DNA of 64,000 nt. Origin: Candidatus Skiveiella danica (lineage in GTDB: Bacteria > Pseudomonadota > Gammaproteobacteria > Burkholderiales > Burkholderiaceae_C). The stretch lies in assembly GCA_016721925.1 (NCBI GenBank), contig JADKHE010000011.1, forward strand, positions 310,001 through 374,000. The letters run 5' to 3'. This document shows, in pieces, positions 26,566 through 35,085 of the stretch (its first letter is position 1; the number at the start of each line of letters is the position of its first letter). The translations under genes and the position numbers were made by a program. The notes under the pieces were generated by a model. That model had not been told where the DNA came from, made no database searches, and worked only from the letters and a program-made list of their open reading frames with translations.

Positions 26566-27339
26566 TCAGGCGGCGAGCAACGGGGGCGTGGCCGGGACCA
26601 CCACACGGTTCCAGTGGATCAGCTCCATGCGCCCGTCCAGGTGCTCGACGATGGCGGTGCAGCTGTCCACCCAGTCGCCGCAATTGATGTAGGACAGGCC
26701 ATCGACTTCCTTGATCATGGGCCAGTGGATATGGCCGCAGATGGCGCCGTCCAGGCCCTTCTCGCGTGCGTGGCGGATCACGGATTCTTCAAAGTTGAAG
26801 ATGAAGTTGATCGCCGTCTTGACTTTGCGCTTGGCATAACCGGCCAGCGACCAATAACCCGGGCGCTTGAGCGTGCGGCGCAGCCAGGAGAGATAGATGT
26901 TCAGCCGCACGAGCAGGTTGTAGGACTGGTCTCCCAGGATCGCAATCCACCGGTGGTGCCGCGTCACCTGGTCGAATTCATCACCGTGCAGCAGCAGATA
27001 GCGCCGCCCGTCGGCGGCGGTGTGGATGTAATCGTTCTCGACCAGGATGTTGCCAAACGAGGAACCGATGTATTCCCGGATGGCTTCATCATGGTTGCCG
27101 GGAATGAAGATGACCTTCTCGCCATGGCGCGCGCGCCGCAGCATTTTCTGGACGAAGGTGTTCTGTGCCGGCGGCCAGTGGATGCCGCCCCGGCTCATGG
27201 ACCAGAGGTCGACGATGTCACCGAGCAGGAACACATGTTCGGCCGAATACGCTTTCAGGAAATCCAGCAGGTGGTGGGCCTGGCAGGCTTTTGTGCCCAG
27301 ATGAATGTCGGAGAGAAAGATGGAACGGACCTGGCGCAT
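26566..27339 (-). CDS. Metallophosphoesterase, UDP-2,3-diacylglucosamine diphosphatase (LpxH)-like
   Basis: 257-aa calcineurin-like phosphoesterase. Metal-binding motifs are all visible: LSDIHLG near the N-terminus, GDIVDLW, PGNHDE, LHGDEFD and GHIH near residue 205. LpxH hydrolyses UDP-diacylglucosamine in lipid A synthesis; this longer form is a relative, and many genomes of the order carry a separate canonical LpxH. Its exact substrate is not certain. It leads a lipid-related cluster with dgkA and a glycosyltransferase. Confidence 0.8.
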   Translation of the reverse strand: MRQVRSIFLSDIHLGTKACQAHHLLDFLKAYSAEHVFLLGDIVDLWSMSRGGIHWPPAQNTFVQKMLRRARHGEKVIFIPGNHDEAIREYIGSSFGNILVENDYIHTAADGRRYLLLHGDEFDQVTRHHRWIAILGDQSYNLLVRLNIYLSWLRRTLKRPGYWSLAGYAKRKVKTAINFIFNFEESVIRHAREKGLDGAICGHIHWPMIKEVDGLSYINCGDWVDSCTAIVEHLDGRMELIHWNRVVVPATPPLLAA

Positions 27340-27462
27340 CGTCACACCGAAGCCGGGGTCAGGGAAACGAAGCGGCAAGGCTTCAGGTTTGTGGACGTGG
27401 GTCTCTCGAAATCGCGTTCCATGCCCTAGCATGGCAGGCGCATGTTGCAGTGGCGTGACAGC

Positions 27463-27909
27463 CTATTTCATCGGCACGAAGTGACCGTTCCAGCCCACCG
27501 TTGCGATCCTGAGCCGGTCCGCTGCCAGTCTTGATATCCGGAAGGTCCCCCCTTGACCCAGCGATTGGCGCATGAGCCAGTTTGCCGCCGGCCCCAGGCG
27601 GATCTGCTCTCGGGAAAACACGATTTCCAGATCGACGCCGGACAGGCAGATGACCCCGGTGCTTTCAGCCCAGAGGCCTTCCCGGGTCTTGGTGAATTCA
27701 AGCGCCAGCACGCCCTGGCGCTCCGAGATGGAGACCAGCAGGGGCTTGCCATCGCCCATGGTGGTCTCGGTCCATTTCAACGGAAAGGCCGGCTCTCCGG
27801 TCATGCGCGCCAGTTCCTGGACCGTTGCAGCGCACCCGGGTGTCGCGGCGGACACCGAGATGCACGCCACGTTCAGGCACGCCAGAAGGAACAGGCTTGT
27901 CGGGCGCAT
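27463..27909 (-). CDS. Exported hypothetical protein
   Basis: 148-aa protein with a signal peptide (MRPTSLFLLACLNVACISVSAA) and a compact beta-rich body containing two mature Cys. No family recognised. The frame extends upstream to 27999, overlapping the end of the CorA-type gene; I prefer ATG 27909, which keeps the signal peptide at the N-terminus. It lies just downstream of the CorA-type gene on the same strand. Confidence 0.55.
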   Translation of the reverse strand: MRPTSLFLLACLNVACISVSAATPGCAATVQELARMTGEPAFPLKWTETTMGDGKPLLVSISERQGVLALEFTKTREGLWAESTGVICLSGVDLEIVFSREQIRLGPAANWLMRQSLGQGGTFRISRLAADRLRIATVGWNGHFVPMK

Positions 27910-27922
27910 CACCTGGGGTCCG

Positions 27923-29302
27923 TCAGACGCGACGGTTCCCGTCCCGCCAGGACGGGCCTGTGGCGGCGCCGGCGTCGTTGCTTGCTCTTCTTCGTTCAAA
28001 GTGTTTCAGGGCCACGTAGGTCGCGGTGCCCATCAGGATCGAGACGATCAGGAAGGCGCCGTAGGCCAGCGGCCAGGGCATGCCCTGCGTCATCATGGAG
28101 AACTCCGACATGCCGCCCATGCCGGCCAGGATGTTGACGGGCATGAATACCACGCCGAAGACCGTCAGCTGGTTGATGCGCTTGTTCTGGTTGATGTTGA
28201 TGAAGCCGACGGTGGCATCCATCAGGAAGTTGATCTTGTCGAAGAGAAACGAGGTGTGGCTGTTCAGCGACTCGATGTTGCGCAGGATCTGCTTGGCATC
28301 CTCCAGCTGGGCAGCCGACAGGGTCTTGCTGCGCATCAGAAAGTTGATGGCGCGCTGGGTGTCCAGGATGTTGCCGCGGATGCGGCCGTTCAGGTCTTCC
28401 TCCTCGGCGATGTCGCCCAGGATGCTCGCCGCCTGCCCGTCGCTGATGGTCTCGCTGAGCACCTGGCGGCCCACTTTGCCAAGCGTGGCGTAGATGGCTT
28501 CCAGCGAATCGGCCGAGTATTCGACGTCGGCCCCGTACAGATCGAGCAGCACGTCGTGGCTGTCGGATGCATAGCCCACCTGGGTGGCCGCCAGTCGTCG
28601 CTGCAGGCGGAACACTGGCAGCTCTTCGTTGCGCAGGGAAAACAGAATGCCCTTGTGCAGGATGAAGGCGACCGGCACGCTGCGGGAGTCGCCTTCCTTG
28701 TCGAGCAGAAAGTTGGAATGCAGGTAGATGCCTCCGCTTTCCTCGACGTGGTAACGCGTGCTGACTTCCAGGTCCGTCACATCGTCGGGGTCGGGCAGGG
28801 TGAGGCCGAAATGCGCGCCTACATAGGCCCGCTCGGCCTTGGTGGCGCCCAGCAGGTCGATCCAGATGGCCGAGAGTCCGTCGAGGTCTTTGCGGCTTTC
28901 GATCGCCACCTGTCGCAGCTTGCCATCGACCCGTTCGAACGCCTGGATCTGGCTGTCGCCAAAGGAGGGCTCCCGGCTGCCGACCAGCTGTTCCCGTCGC
29001 GCATCCGACATTTCCCAGAGGACTTCGTTTTCGCGCCCCGGGGGCATTTGTGTCCACAGATGCGTGGCATCGGCCAGGGGCAATGCCTCAAGGATCGCGC
29101 CGAGCTCGGGGGTGCTGAGGGGGGCCATCAGCTGGTGCAGTTCAGCCAGATGCTGTCGGTGCACCAGCGTTTCCACGATGTCCTGGCGAGGCATGTGCTG
29201 CCCCTGCACCATGCCCTCGACGCGCCGTTGCTTCTTCAGGATGTCCGCAACCCTGTCCAGCAACCCAGGCAGGTCGGCAGGTGGGTTCAGTCGGGCGTCC
29301 AC
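27923..29302 (-). CDS. CorA-type divalent cation transporter with MgtE-like N-terminal region
   Basis: 459-aa membrane protein. Residues about 35-110 (LVHRQHLAELHQLMAPLS onward, including WTQMPPGRENEVLWEMSD) resemble the MgtE intracellular N domain. The rest is a CorA cytoplasmic domain, with IWIDLLGATKAE and the long helix with IESLNSHTSFLFDKINFLMD. Two transmembrane helices end the protein. Between them the canonical YGMN selectivity motif is replaced by AGMGGMSEF. The start is a GTG at 29302 without a good Shine-Dalgarno sequence. Transport of Mg2+, Co2+ or another divalent cation is likely. Confidence 0.8.
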   Translation of the reverse strand: MDARLNPPADLPGLLDRVADILKKQRRVEGMVQGQHMPRQDIVETLVHRQHLAELHQLMAPLSTPELGAILEALPLADATHLWTQMPPGRENEVLWEMSDARREQLVGSREPSFGDSQIQAFERVDGKLRQVAIESRKDLDGLSAIWIDLLGATKAERAYVGAHFGLTLPDPDDVTDLEVSTRYHVEESGGIYLHSNFLLDKEGDSRSVPVAFILHKGILFSLRNEELPVFRLQRRLAATQVGYASDSHDVLLDLYGADVEYSADSLEAIYATLGKVGRQVLSETISDGQAASILGDIAEEEDLNGRIRGNILDTQRAINFLMRSKTLSAAQLEDAKQILRNIESLNSHTSFLFDKINFLMDATVGFININQNKRINQLTVFGVVFMPVNILAGMGGMSEFSMMTQGMPWPLAYGAFLIVSILMGTATYVALKHFERRRASNDAGAATGPSWRDGNRRV

Positions 29303-29409
29303 GGCGTTGACAGGGCGGGGCGTCGCAAGGGGGGCTGGGCTTCCGGCCGCCGGTCACCCTGGGCGAAACGACGGCCGCTGGGGTCGAGGGGCATCGTTCG
29401 GCGTGCCGC

Positions 29410-29676
29410 TCAGGCGGACGGCTTGGCGCGGTTGATTTCCGCCGACTGGAGGGAGACGTCGAACAGGCGCGCCTTGCCCGCGTAATACCGGTCGAGGCGC
29501 CACTCGTCGAGAATTTTCAGCGCCAGCGCGAAACGCTGGAAATCGAGGGTGTAGAGCTGGGAGATGGGAAAGTCCACCTCCGATTCCAGGGCCAGCACCA
29601 GACGGGACAGGGTCTGGGCGGCGGGGTCGAAAGGGTCCTTTTCAATGAACTTCCGGGCTTCCTTGAGGGCATGCAT
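29410..29676 (-). CDS. Conserved hypothetical protein (88 aa)
   Basis: Small soluble protein of 88 aa, predicted mostly helical, with no signal peptide or motif I can name. It begins MHALKEARKFIEKDPFDPAA and contains LYTLDFQRFALALKILDEWRL. Codon use matches the surrounding genes and the product has normal composition. It lies 108 nt upstream of the CorA-type gene on the same strand. Confidence 0.6.
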   Translation of the reverse strand: MHALKEARKFIEKDPFDPAAQTLSRLVLALESEVDFPISQLYTLDFQRFALALKILDEWRLDRYYAGKARLFDVSLQSAEINRAKPSA

Positions 29677-29825
29677 GGGTGGGCTTTCGAGAGGGCGGTC
29701 AAGCGGCAGGTGAATCCATCGGATCGATGGAGGATCCCGCGCGATTGGTCGTTGAAGGGGGTGCCCGATTGTGCGCTGGAGCTCACCCTTCGTTGATGAA
29801 GGTTTTGTGACAGGGGCGCGCCGGG

Positions 29826-30644
29826 TCAGCCCGCGCTGCCGGTGCCTGAGCCCCAGTAAAGGCGGTTTGGATTGTCGACGCGCGCCGCCTCGACAGCGGC
29901 GCGGTCCAGCAGCCAGTCGTCCAGCGCGTGGTGCAGCGCCGGGTAGTCGGCATGGGCTTCATGGTTGGTGCAGGGCCAGTCGCTGCCCCAGAGCAGACGG
30001 TCGAGCCCCAGTTCACCCAGCCACAAGCGCGCCAGCGCGCCGGCGTCCAGCCCGCCCAGCCGATAGGCGCCGCTGAGCTTCACGTGCACGGGCGCCTGCC
30101 GCGCGCGGGTTGCGAGCGCACGCACGGTGGCGTCACCCGCCGCCATGGTTTCGGGCTTGCCCAGGTGGTCGATCACCAGCGGCAGTGCGGCGGGCAGTTG
30201 CGCCAGCACGCCGGGCAGCCGGCCGATGTCGGTGTGCAGCTCCACGTGCCAGCCCAGGGCGGCCAGGGCGTCCCACAAGGCGGTGGCGGCAGACCACTCC
30301 GGAATGTGGTGCGAGACGCCTGACAGGTTCAGCCGGATGCCGCGCACGCCCGCAGCGTGCAGTCGCGCCAGCGTGTCCGCGTTGGCGGTGGGCGCCACCA
30401 CGGCGACGCCGCGCAGCGTCTCGGGGTGCTGCGCCAGCGTGGACAGCAGCAGGCGGTTGTCGGTGCCCAGAAAACTGGTCTGCACCAGCACGCCGCGCCG
30501 CACGCCCAGCGGCCGGGCGGCGGCCTGCCATGTTGCCAAGGGCGCGGCATAGGCCGGCGTGTAGCGCGCGCCCGGCTGAGCCTGGTGCGCGGCGAACACA
30601 TGAAAGTGGCTGTCCACCGCCGTTTTTGACAAATCAGGAACCAT
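29826..30644 (-). CDS. Amidohydrolase family protein (2-pyrone-4,6-dicarboxylate lactonase-like)
   Basis: 272-aa TIM-barrel metal-dependent hydrolase of the amidohydrolase_2 family. It shows the N-terminal DSHFHVF metal site, LVIDHLGKPE and WGSDWPCTNHE near the C-terminus, all typical of PDC hydrolase (LigI) and related lactonases. It is divergent from a GntR regulator and next to two Bug-type receptors, so uptake and hydrolysis of one carboxylate-type substrate is plausible. The substrate is unknown. Confidence 0.82.
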   Translation of the reverse strand: MVPDLSKTAVDSHFHVFAAHQAQPGARYTPAYAAPLATWQAAARPLGVRRGVLVQTSFLGTDNRLLLSTLAQHPETLRGVAVVAPTANADTLARLHAAGVRGIRLNLSGVSHHIPEWSAATALWDALAALGWHVELHTDIGRLPGVLAQLPAALPLVIDHLGKPETMAAGDATVRALATRARQAPVHVKLSGAYRLGGLDAGALARLWLGELGLDRLLWGSDWPCTNHEAHADYPALHHALDDWLLDRAAVEAARVDNPNRLYWGSGTGSAG

Positions 30645-30655
30645 GGCTTACATTC

Positions 30656-30673
30656 TAGTCATCTAGAGGACTA
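30656..30673. promoter_or_regulatory. 18-bp near-palindrome, candidate GntR operator
   Basis: TAGTCATCTAGAGGACTA is an inverted repeat with one mismatched pair out of nine. It fills the 34-nt gap between the divergent amidohydrolase and gntR-type genes, so a repressor bound here would cover both starts. Confidence 0.6.
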
Positions 30674-30678
30674 AATCA

Positions 30679-31440
30679 ATGGATGCCGCCTTTTCTTCTG
30701 CCGCCGGCCTTGGCGCCGACCAGCCTGCGCCCGGCCAGAGCCGCTACGGCTGGCTGGCCGCCAGCCTGCGCGCACGGATCACGCGGGGGGAATGGGTGCC
30801 CGGCACGGCGCTGCCGGCCGAGGCGGCGCTGGCGCGCGAGCATGGCGTGGCGCTGGGCACGCTGCGCCAGGCGCTGGCGCTGCTGGTGGCCGAGGGCCTG
30901 CTGGAGCGCCAGCACGGGCGTGGCACCTTTGTGCGCGCCGGGCTGGGCGGGGCGTCGATGCTGCGCTTCTTCCGTTTCCGCCATGGGGGTGACCTGACGG
31001 CCACGCCGACCTCCACCATCCTGTCGCGCCGCGTGGTGGCCGCCGTGCCGGAAACGGCCGAGGCCCTGGGCCTGCCGACGGGTGCCAGCGTGCTGGAACT
31101 GGAGCGCCTGCGCAGCCTGGACGGCGAGCCCTGCCTGCTGGAGCAGCTGTGGCTGCCGCTGCCGGCTTTCGACGCGCTGAAAGATTCCGACCCCGCCGCC
31201 TGGGGCGACCTGCTGTACCCGCTGTACCAGCGCTTGTGCAGTATCACGGTTAACAAGGCCGAGGACGACCTGCGCTTCGGCCTGCTGACCCGCGAACAGG
31301 CCGCTTTGCTGCGGCTGGACGCCGGCCACCCCTGCGTGCAGGTGAACCGCCGCGCCTTCGACCTGGCCGGGCGCTGCATCGAGCAACGAACCACGCTGGG
31401 TGATGCCTTTGCCTTCCAGTACACCGCGCAGGTGCGCTGA
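30679..31440 (+). CDS. GntR family transcriptional regulator (HutC/UTRA type)
   Basis: 253-aa regulator. The N-terminal winged helix covers about residues 22-90 (LRARITRGEWVPGTALPAEA, GTLRQALALLVAEGLLERQ), and the C-terminal UTRA effector domain runs to the end. It is divergently transcribed from the amidohydrolase and upstream of two Bug receptor genes, so it probably controls all of them in response to their substrate. A candidate operator lies immediately upstream. Confidence 0.88.
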   Translation: MDAAFSSAAGLGADQPAPGQSRYGWLAASLRARITRGEWVPGTALPAEAALAREHGVALGTLRQALALLVAEGLLERQHGRGTFVRAGLGGASMLRFFRFRHGGDLTATPTSTILSRRVVAAVPETAEALGLPTGASVLELERLRSLDGEPCLLEQLWLPLPAFDALKDSDPAAWGDLLYPLYQRLCSITVNKAEDDLRFGLLTREQAALLRLDAGHPCVQVNRRAFDLAGRCIEQRTTLGDAFAFQYTAQVR

Positions 31441-31474
31441 GCACCGCAACCCCCCAAAATCAAAGGAGACAGCC

Positions 31475-32482
31475 ATGTGGATCATGAATTTCAAGCCAAA
31501 TAAGGCACTTCCCAGCGTCGTGCGGTCACTTTCAGCTATTGCATTGATAGCGTTTTCAGCTACGGCGTCGGGCCAGGCCCCGGCCGCCTGGCCCACCAAA
31601 CCGATCGCGCTGGTGGTCACCTACCCACCCGGCGGCGGGGCCGACGCCATGGCGCGCCTGATCGCCCCCAAACTGGGCGAGGCGCTGGGCCAGAACGTGA
31701 TCGTCGAGAACAAGCCGGGTGCCGGCGGGCAGATCGGCGCGGCCGCCGTGGCCAAGGCCGCGCCCGACGGCTACACGCTGATGCTGGACGCCTCGTCCTT
31801 CGCGGTGAACCCGTCGCTCTATCCCAAGCTGCCCTACGACACCGAAAAAGCCTTTCGCGCCATCGGTGTGATCGCGCTGTTTCCCAACGTGGTGCTGGTC
31901 AACGCCCAGTTCCCGGCGAAGAACGTGGCCGAGCTGATTGCGGCGGCCAAGGTCAAGAAGGACGCGGTGTCGTTTGCCTCGTCCGGCAACGGCTCGGCAC
32001 AGCACCTGGCCGGCGCGCTGTTCGAATCGGCCGCCAAGGCGGACATGGTGCACGTGCCCTACAAGGGCGGTGGCCCGGCCCTGAACGACGTGATCGGCGG
32101 GCAGGTGCCGGTGTTCTTCGGCAACCTGGCCTCCACGCTGCAGCACATCCAGAGTGGCAAACTGCGCGCCCTCGCGGTGACTTCGGGCAAGCGCACGCCC
32201 ATCCTGCCGGACGTGCCCACGCTGGCCGAGGCCGGCGTGCCCGGCGCCGAGGTGTACGAGTGGAACGTGGTGCTGGCCCCCGCCGGCACGCCCGAGCCGG
32301 TGGTCGCCAGGCTGTCGGCCGCGCTGCAGAAGGCGCTGGATGCGCCCGAGGTCAAAGCCCGCATCGCCACGCTCGGCGGCGAGATCCAGAAGGGCAACCC
32401 CGAGGCCGCTCAGGCCTTTGTCAACCAGCAGATCGCGCTGTGGGCCCGGGTGGTGAAAGCCCGCGGCATCACGCTCGAATGA
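31475..32482 (+). CDS. Bug family tripartite tricarboxylate transporter receptor 1
   Basis: Periplasmic solute-binding protein of the Bug (TctC) family, 335 aa. It has the family motifs PTKPIALVVTYPPGGGADAMAR, NKPGAGGQIGA and the YKGGGPALNDVIGGQV loop. AAAGGAG precedes ATG 31475. The signal peptide core (LPSVVRSLSAIALIAFSAT) is encoded by repeat copy 8. No TctA/TctB membrane subunits are in the window, so this is an orphan receptor, as is usual in Burkholderiales. Confidence 0.88.
   Translation: MWIMNFKPNKALPSVVRSLSAIALIAFSATASGQAPAAWPTKPIALVVTYPPGGGADAMARLIAPKLGEALGQNVIVENKPGAGGQIGAAAVAKAAPDGYTLMLDASSFAVNPSLYPKLPYDTEKAFRAIGVIALFPNVVLVNAQFPAKNVAELIAAAKVKKDAVSFASSGNGSAQHLAGALFESAAKADMVHVPYKGGGPALNDVIGGQVPVFFGNLASTLQHIQSGKLRALAVTSGKRTPILPDVPTLAEAGVPGAEVYEWNVVLAPAGTPEPVVARLSAALQKALDAPEVKARIATLGGEIQKGNPEAAQAFVNQQIALWARVVKARGITLE
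31511..31539 (+). repeat. Dispersed repeat core, copy 8 (inside a signal-peptide coding region)
   Basis: CCCAGCG-N6-GGTCA-N6-GCTAT with a perfect ATAGC arm after seven bases (to 31551). It lies sense within the first Bug receptor gene and encodes most of its signal peptide in frame. It aligns base for base in spacing with copy 2. Confidence 0.8.
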
Positions 32483-32519
32483 ACCCGCAACTCTTTTCAC
32501 CGTGCAACCCAGGACTGAC

Positions 32520-33518
32520 ATGACCGACGCCTTCTCCTCCCTCACCCGCCGCCAGTGGCTGGCCACCTCCAGCGCCGCTGCGCTGGCCACCTCGCCCTGG
32601 CTGGCGCACGCCCAGGCCGACTGGCCGACCAAGCCGCTGCGCCTGGTGGTGCCCTTCGCGCCGGGCGGCAGCTCGGAAATCGTGGCGCGCGCGGTGGCCG
32701 GCGAAATGGCCAAGACCATGGGCCAGAACGTGTTCGTGGACAACAAGCCCGGCGCGGCCGGCAACATCGCGATGCAGGAGGTGGCCAACTCCACCGACGG
32801 CCATACGCTGATCCTGGGCCACATCGGCACGCTGGCGGTGAACCCCTACATCTTTGCCAAGGTGCCCTACGAGATGAAGGACTTCATCCCGATCACGCTG
32901 GTCTCCAAGGTGCCCAGCCTGTACGTGGTGCATCCGGACCTTCCGGTCAAGAACCTGACCGAGTTCGTCGCCTACGCCAAGGCCCGGCCGGGCCAGCTCA
33001 ACTACGGCTCGGCGGGCAATGGCAGCGCCGGCCACCTGGCGTTTGAATACCTGAAGATGGCCACCGGCATCTTCGTGGTGCACGTGCCCTACCGCGGCAC
33101 CGGGCCGATGCTGACCGACCTGCTGTCCGGCCGGCTCCAGGCCGCGGCCGTGGGCGCACCGGCGTTGCTGCAATTCATCAAGGCCGGCAAGCTGCGCTGC
33201 ATCGCCACCGGCTCCGCGCAGCGCCTGCCCCAGCTGCCCGATGTGCCCACGGTGGCCGAGCAGGGCTTCAAAGGCTTCGAGATGACCCAGTGGTATGGCC
33301 TGCTGGTGCCCGCCAAATGGCCCAAGGCGCATGTGGCGAAGATCGAGGCGGAGGCCATCCGGGCCACGCGCAGCGCGGTGGTGAAGGACAAGCTGGCCCA
33401 GGACACCGCGCTGGCCGTCGGCAACACCGGCGCCGAGTTCGACGCCTTCATCAAGGCCGAGCAGGCGCGCTGGAAGCCGGTGATCGCGCGCGCGCAGATC
33501 AAGCCCGACGGCGTGTAG
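32520..33518 (+). CDS. Bug family tripartite tricarboxylate transporter receptor 2
   Basis: 332-aa periplasmic receptor paralogous to the preceding one, with PTKPLRLVVPFAPGGSSEIVAR, NKPGAAGNIAMQEVAN and YRGTGPMLTDLLSGRL. The N-terminus SLTRRQWLATSSAAALATS has a twin-arginine pattern, so it may be Tat-exported, unlike its neighbour. It starts 37 nt after the first receptor gene and is probably in the same operon. Confidence 0.87.
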   Translation: MTDAFSSLTRRQWLATSSAAALATSPWLAHAQADWPTKPLRLVVPFAPGGSSEIVARAVAGEMAKTMGQNVFVDNKPGAAGNIAMQEVANSTDGHTLILGHIGTLAVNPYIFAKVPYEMKDFIPITLVSKVPSLYVVHPDLPVKNLTEFVAYAKARPGQLNYGSAGNGSAGHLAFEYLKMATGIFVVHVPYRGTGPMLTDLLSGRLQAAAVGAPALLQFIKAGKLRCIATGSAQRLPQLPDVPTVAEQGFKGFEMTQWYGLLVPAKWPKAHVAKIEAEAIRATRSAVVKDKLAQDTALAVGNTGAEFDAFIKAEQARWKPVIARAQIKPDGV

Positions 33519-33608
33519 TCGCCGCCACGGCCGTCGCGCGGGGCCGGTGGCAGGGTGCGCGGCGCCTTGGGCACAATCCGGCAATCGGGTTCCGTTCAGG
33601 TGCTGGAC

Positions 33609-34502
33609 ATGCTTGGATTCCTTCCTCCGCTCGCGCGCGGGGTCATTGCATTTTTGCTGCTGCTGCTCAACACCCTTTTCTGGGTCGGTCCGTTGCTTGC
33701 CTTGGCGCTGGTGCGGCTGGTCTTGCCGTTCAAGGGCGTGCGCCTGCGCATCGATCCCTGGACCAACGCCTTCGCGACGCAGTGGATCGCCGGCAACAGC
33801 GGCTGGATGCGGTTGACGCAGCGCACCGTCTGGGACGTGCAGGGCGTGGACGAACTGGCCTACCACGGCTGGTACCTGGTGAACTGCAACCACCTGGGCG
33901 CGGTCGACATCTTTGCCTTGCAGCACGTGCTGAACCGGCGCATCCCGCTGCTCAAGTTCTTCATCAAGCAGCAGTTGCTCTACGTGCCGATCATGGGGCT
34001 GGCTTGGTGGGCGCTGGATTTTCCGTTCATGAAGCGGCACTCCGCCGCGGCGCTCAAGCGCAACCCCGCCTTGCGCGAACAGGACCGCGAGACCACCCGG
34101 CGCGCCTGCGAAAAGTTCGCCCTGGTGCCGACCAGCCTGATGAACTTCACCGAGGGCACACGCTTCACGCCGGCGAAGCACGCGGCCCAGGGCTCACCCT
34201 ACCGCCACCTGCTCAAGCCCCGCACCGGGGCGCTCGCGCTGGCCCTGCATGCGATGGGCCGGCAGTTTCATTCCCTGCTCGACGTGACCCTGGCCTACCC
34301 GGACGGGGTGCCCACCTTCTGGCAGTTCCTGTGCGGGCGCGGGACGCGGGTGGTCATGCGGGTGCGCCAATTGCCCATTCCGGTGGCTTTCTGCGACGGT
34401 GATTACGAGCGCGACCCCGAATTCCGCGCGGCCCTGCACGACTGGTTGCACGCCCTGTGGGCCGAGAAGGACCGCGAGATCGACCGCCTCCTGCGTGTCT
34501 GA
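33609..34502 (+). CDS. 1-acyl-glycerol-3-phosphate acyltransferase-like (YihG type)
   Basis: 297-aa membrane acyltransferase of the PlsC/LPLAT family. It has an N-terminal hydrophobic segment, the catalytic HX4D motif in CNHLGAVDI and the acceptor-binding motif FTEGTRF. The size and the KQQLLYVPIMGLAWWALDFPFMKR region match the YihG/LpxL-distinct group that acylates lysophospholipids. The start at ATG 33609 is chosen for a short N-terminus before the first helix; the frame extends to 33555. Confidence 0.85.
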   Translation: MLGFLPPLARGVIAFLLLLLNTLFWVGPLLALALVRLVLPFKGVRLRIDPWTNAFATQWIAGNSGWMRLTQRTVWDVQGVDELAYHGWYLVNCNHLGAVDIFALQHVLNRRIPLLKFFIKQQLLYVPIMGLAWWALDFPFMKRHSAAALKRNPALREQDRETTRRACEKFALVPTSLMNFTEGTRFTPAKHAAQGSPYRHLLKPRTGALALALHAMGRQFHSLLDVTLAYPDGVPTFWQFLCGRGTRVVMRVRQLPIPVAFCDGDYERDPEFRAALHDWLHALWAEKDREIDRLLRV

Positions 34503-34627
34503 TGGCCGCCCGGCGGGGGCGCATTTCTCCCTCCGACAAGGGGAATTGCTTGGTGCCGGCCGTGCTTGCGCCTAAGATGCCGCCCAATCGCCCGAAACAT
34601 TCCGGGACCCCCGGGGAAGGATGCGCC

Positions 34628-35065
34628 ATGTACAAGAAAATCGTGCTCGCCTACGACGGCTCCGAATCGGGCCAGCAGGCCCTGCTCGACTGCCATGAAA
34701 TCGCCCAGTGGAGCCAGGCCGAACTGACCCTCATTGCCGTCATGCCACTGCCCCTGTCCGTCATCGGGCCCGAAGGCGGCGTGTACGACCCGGAGCTGGA
34801 ACGTGAAGAAAAGGCCCACTTCCAGGAGATCCTGGACGCCGGCGTGCGCAAGCTCGCCGATGCCGGCCTGGTGGCGCGCGGCGAAGTGGTGACCGGTGAC
34901 GCGGTGAGCGAAATCGCCGCCTGCGCGCGGCGCATCGGCGCCAACCTGATCGTGGTGGGCCACAAGCACCTGGACGGCTGGGCGGCGCGCTGGTGGCGCG
35001 GCTCGGTGTCGCGCTCGCTGATCGATGACGCGCCCTGCAGCGTGCTGGTGGTCATCACGCGCTGA
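34628..35065 (+). CDS. Universal stress protein (UspA family)
   Basis: 145-aa single-domain Usp. It starts MYKKIVLAYDGSESGQQA and has the ATP-binding loop VVGHKHLDGWAARWWRGSVS followed by PCSVLVV. GGAAGG lies upstream of ATG 34628. Usp proteins bind ATP and help in stress survival; the specific role is unknown. It is probably monocistronic. Confidence 0.9.
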   Translation: MYKKIVLAYDGSESGQQALLDCHEIAQWSQAELTLIAVMPLPLSVIGPEGGVYDPELEREEKAHFQEILDAGVRKLADAGLVARGEVVTGDAVSEIAACARRIGANLIVVGHKHLDGWAARWWRGSVSRSLIDDAPCSVLVVITR

Positions 35066-35085
35066 ACCCTGCCGGCCGCGGCCGC

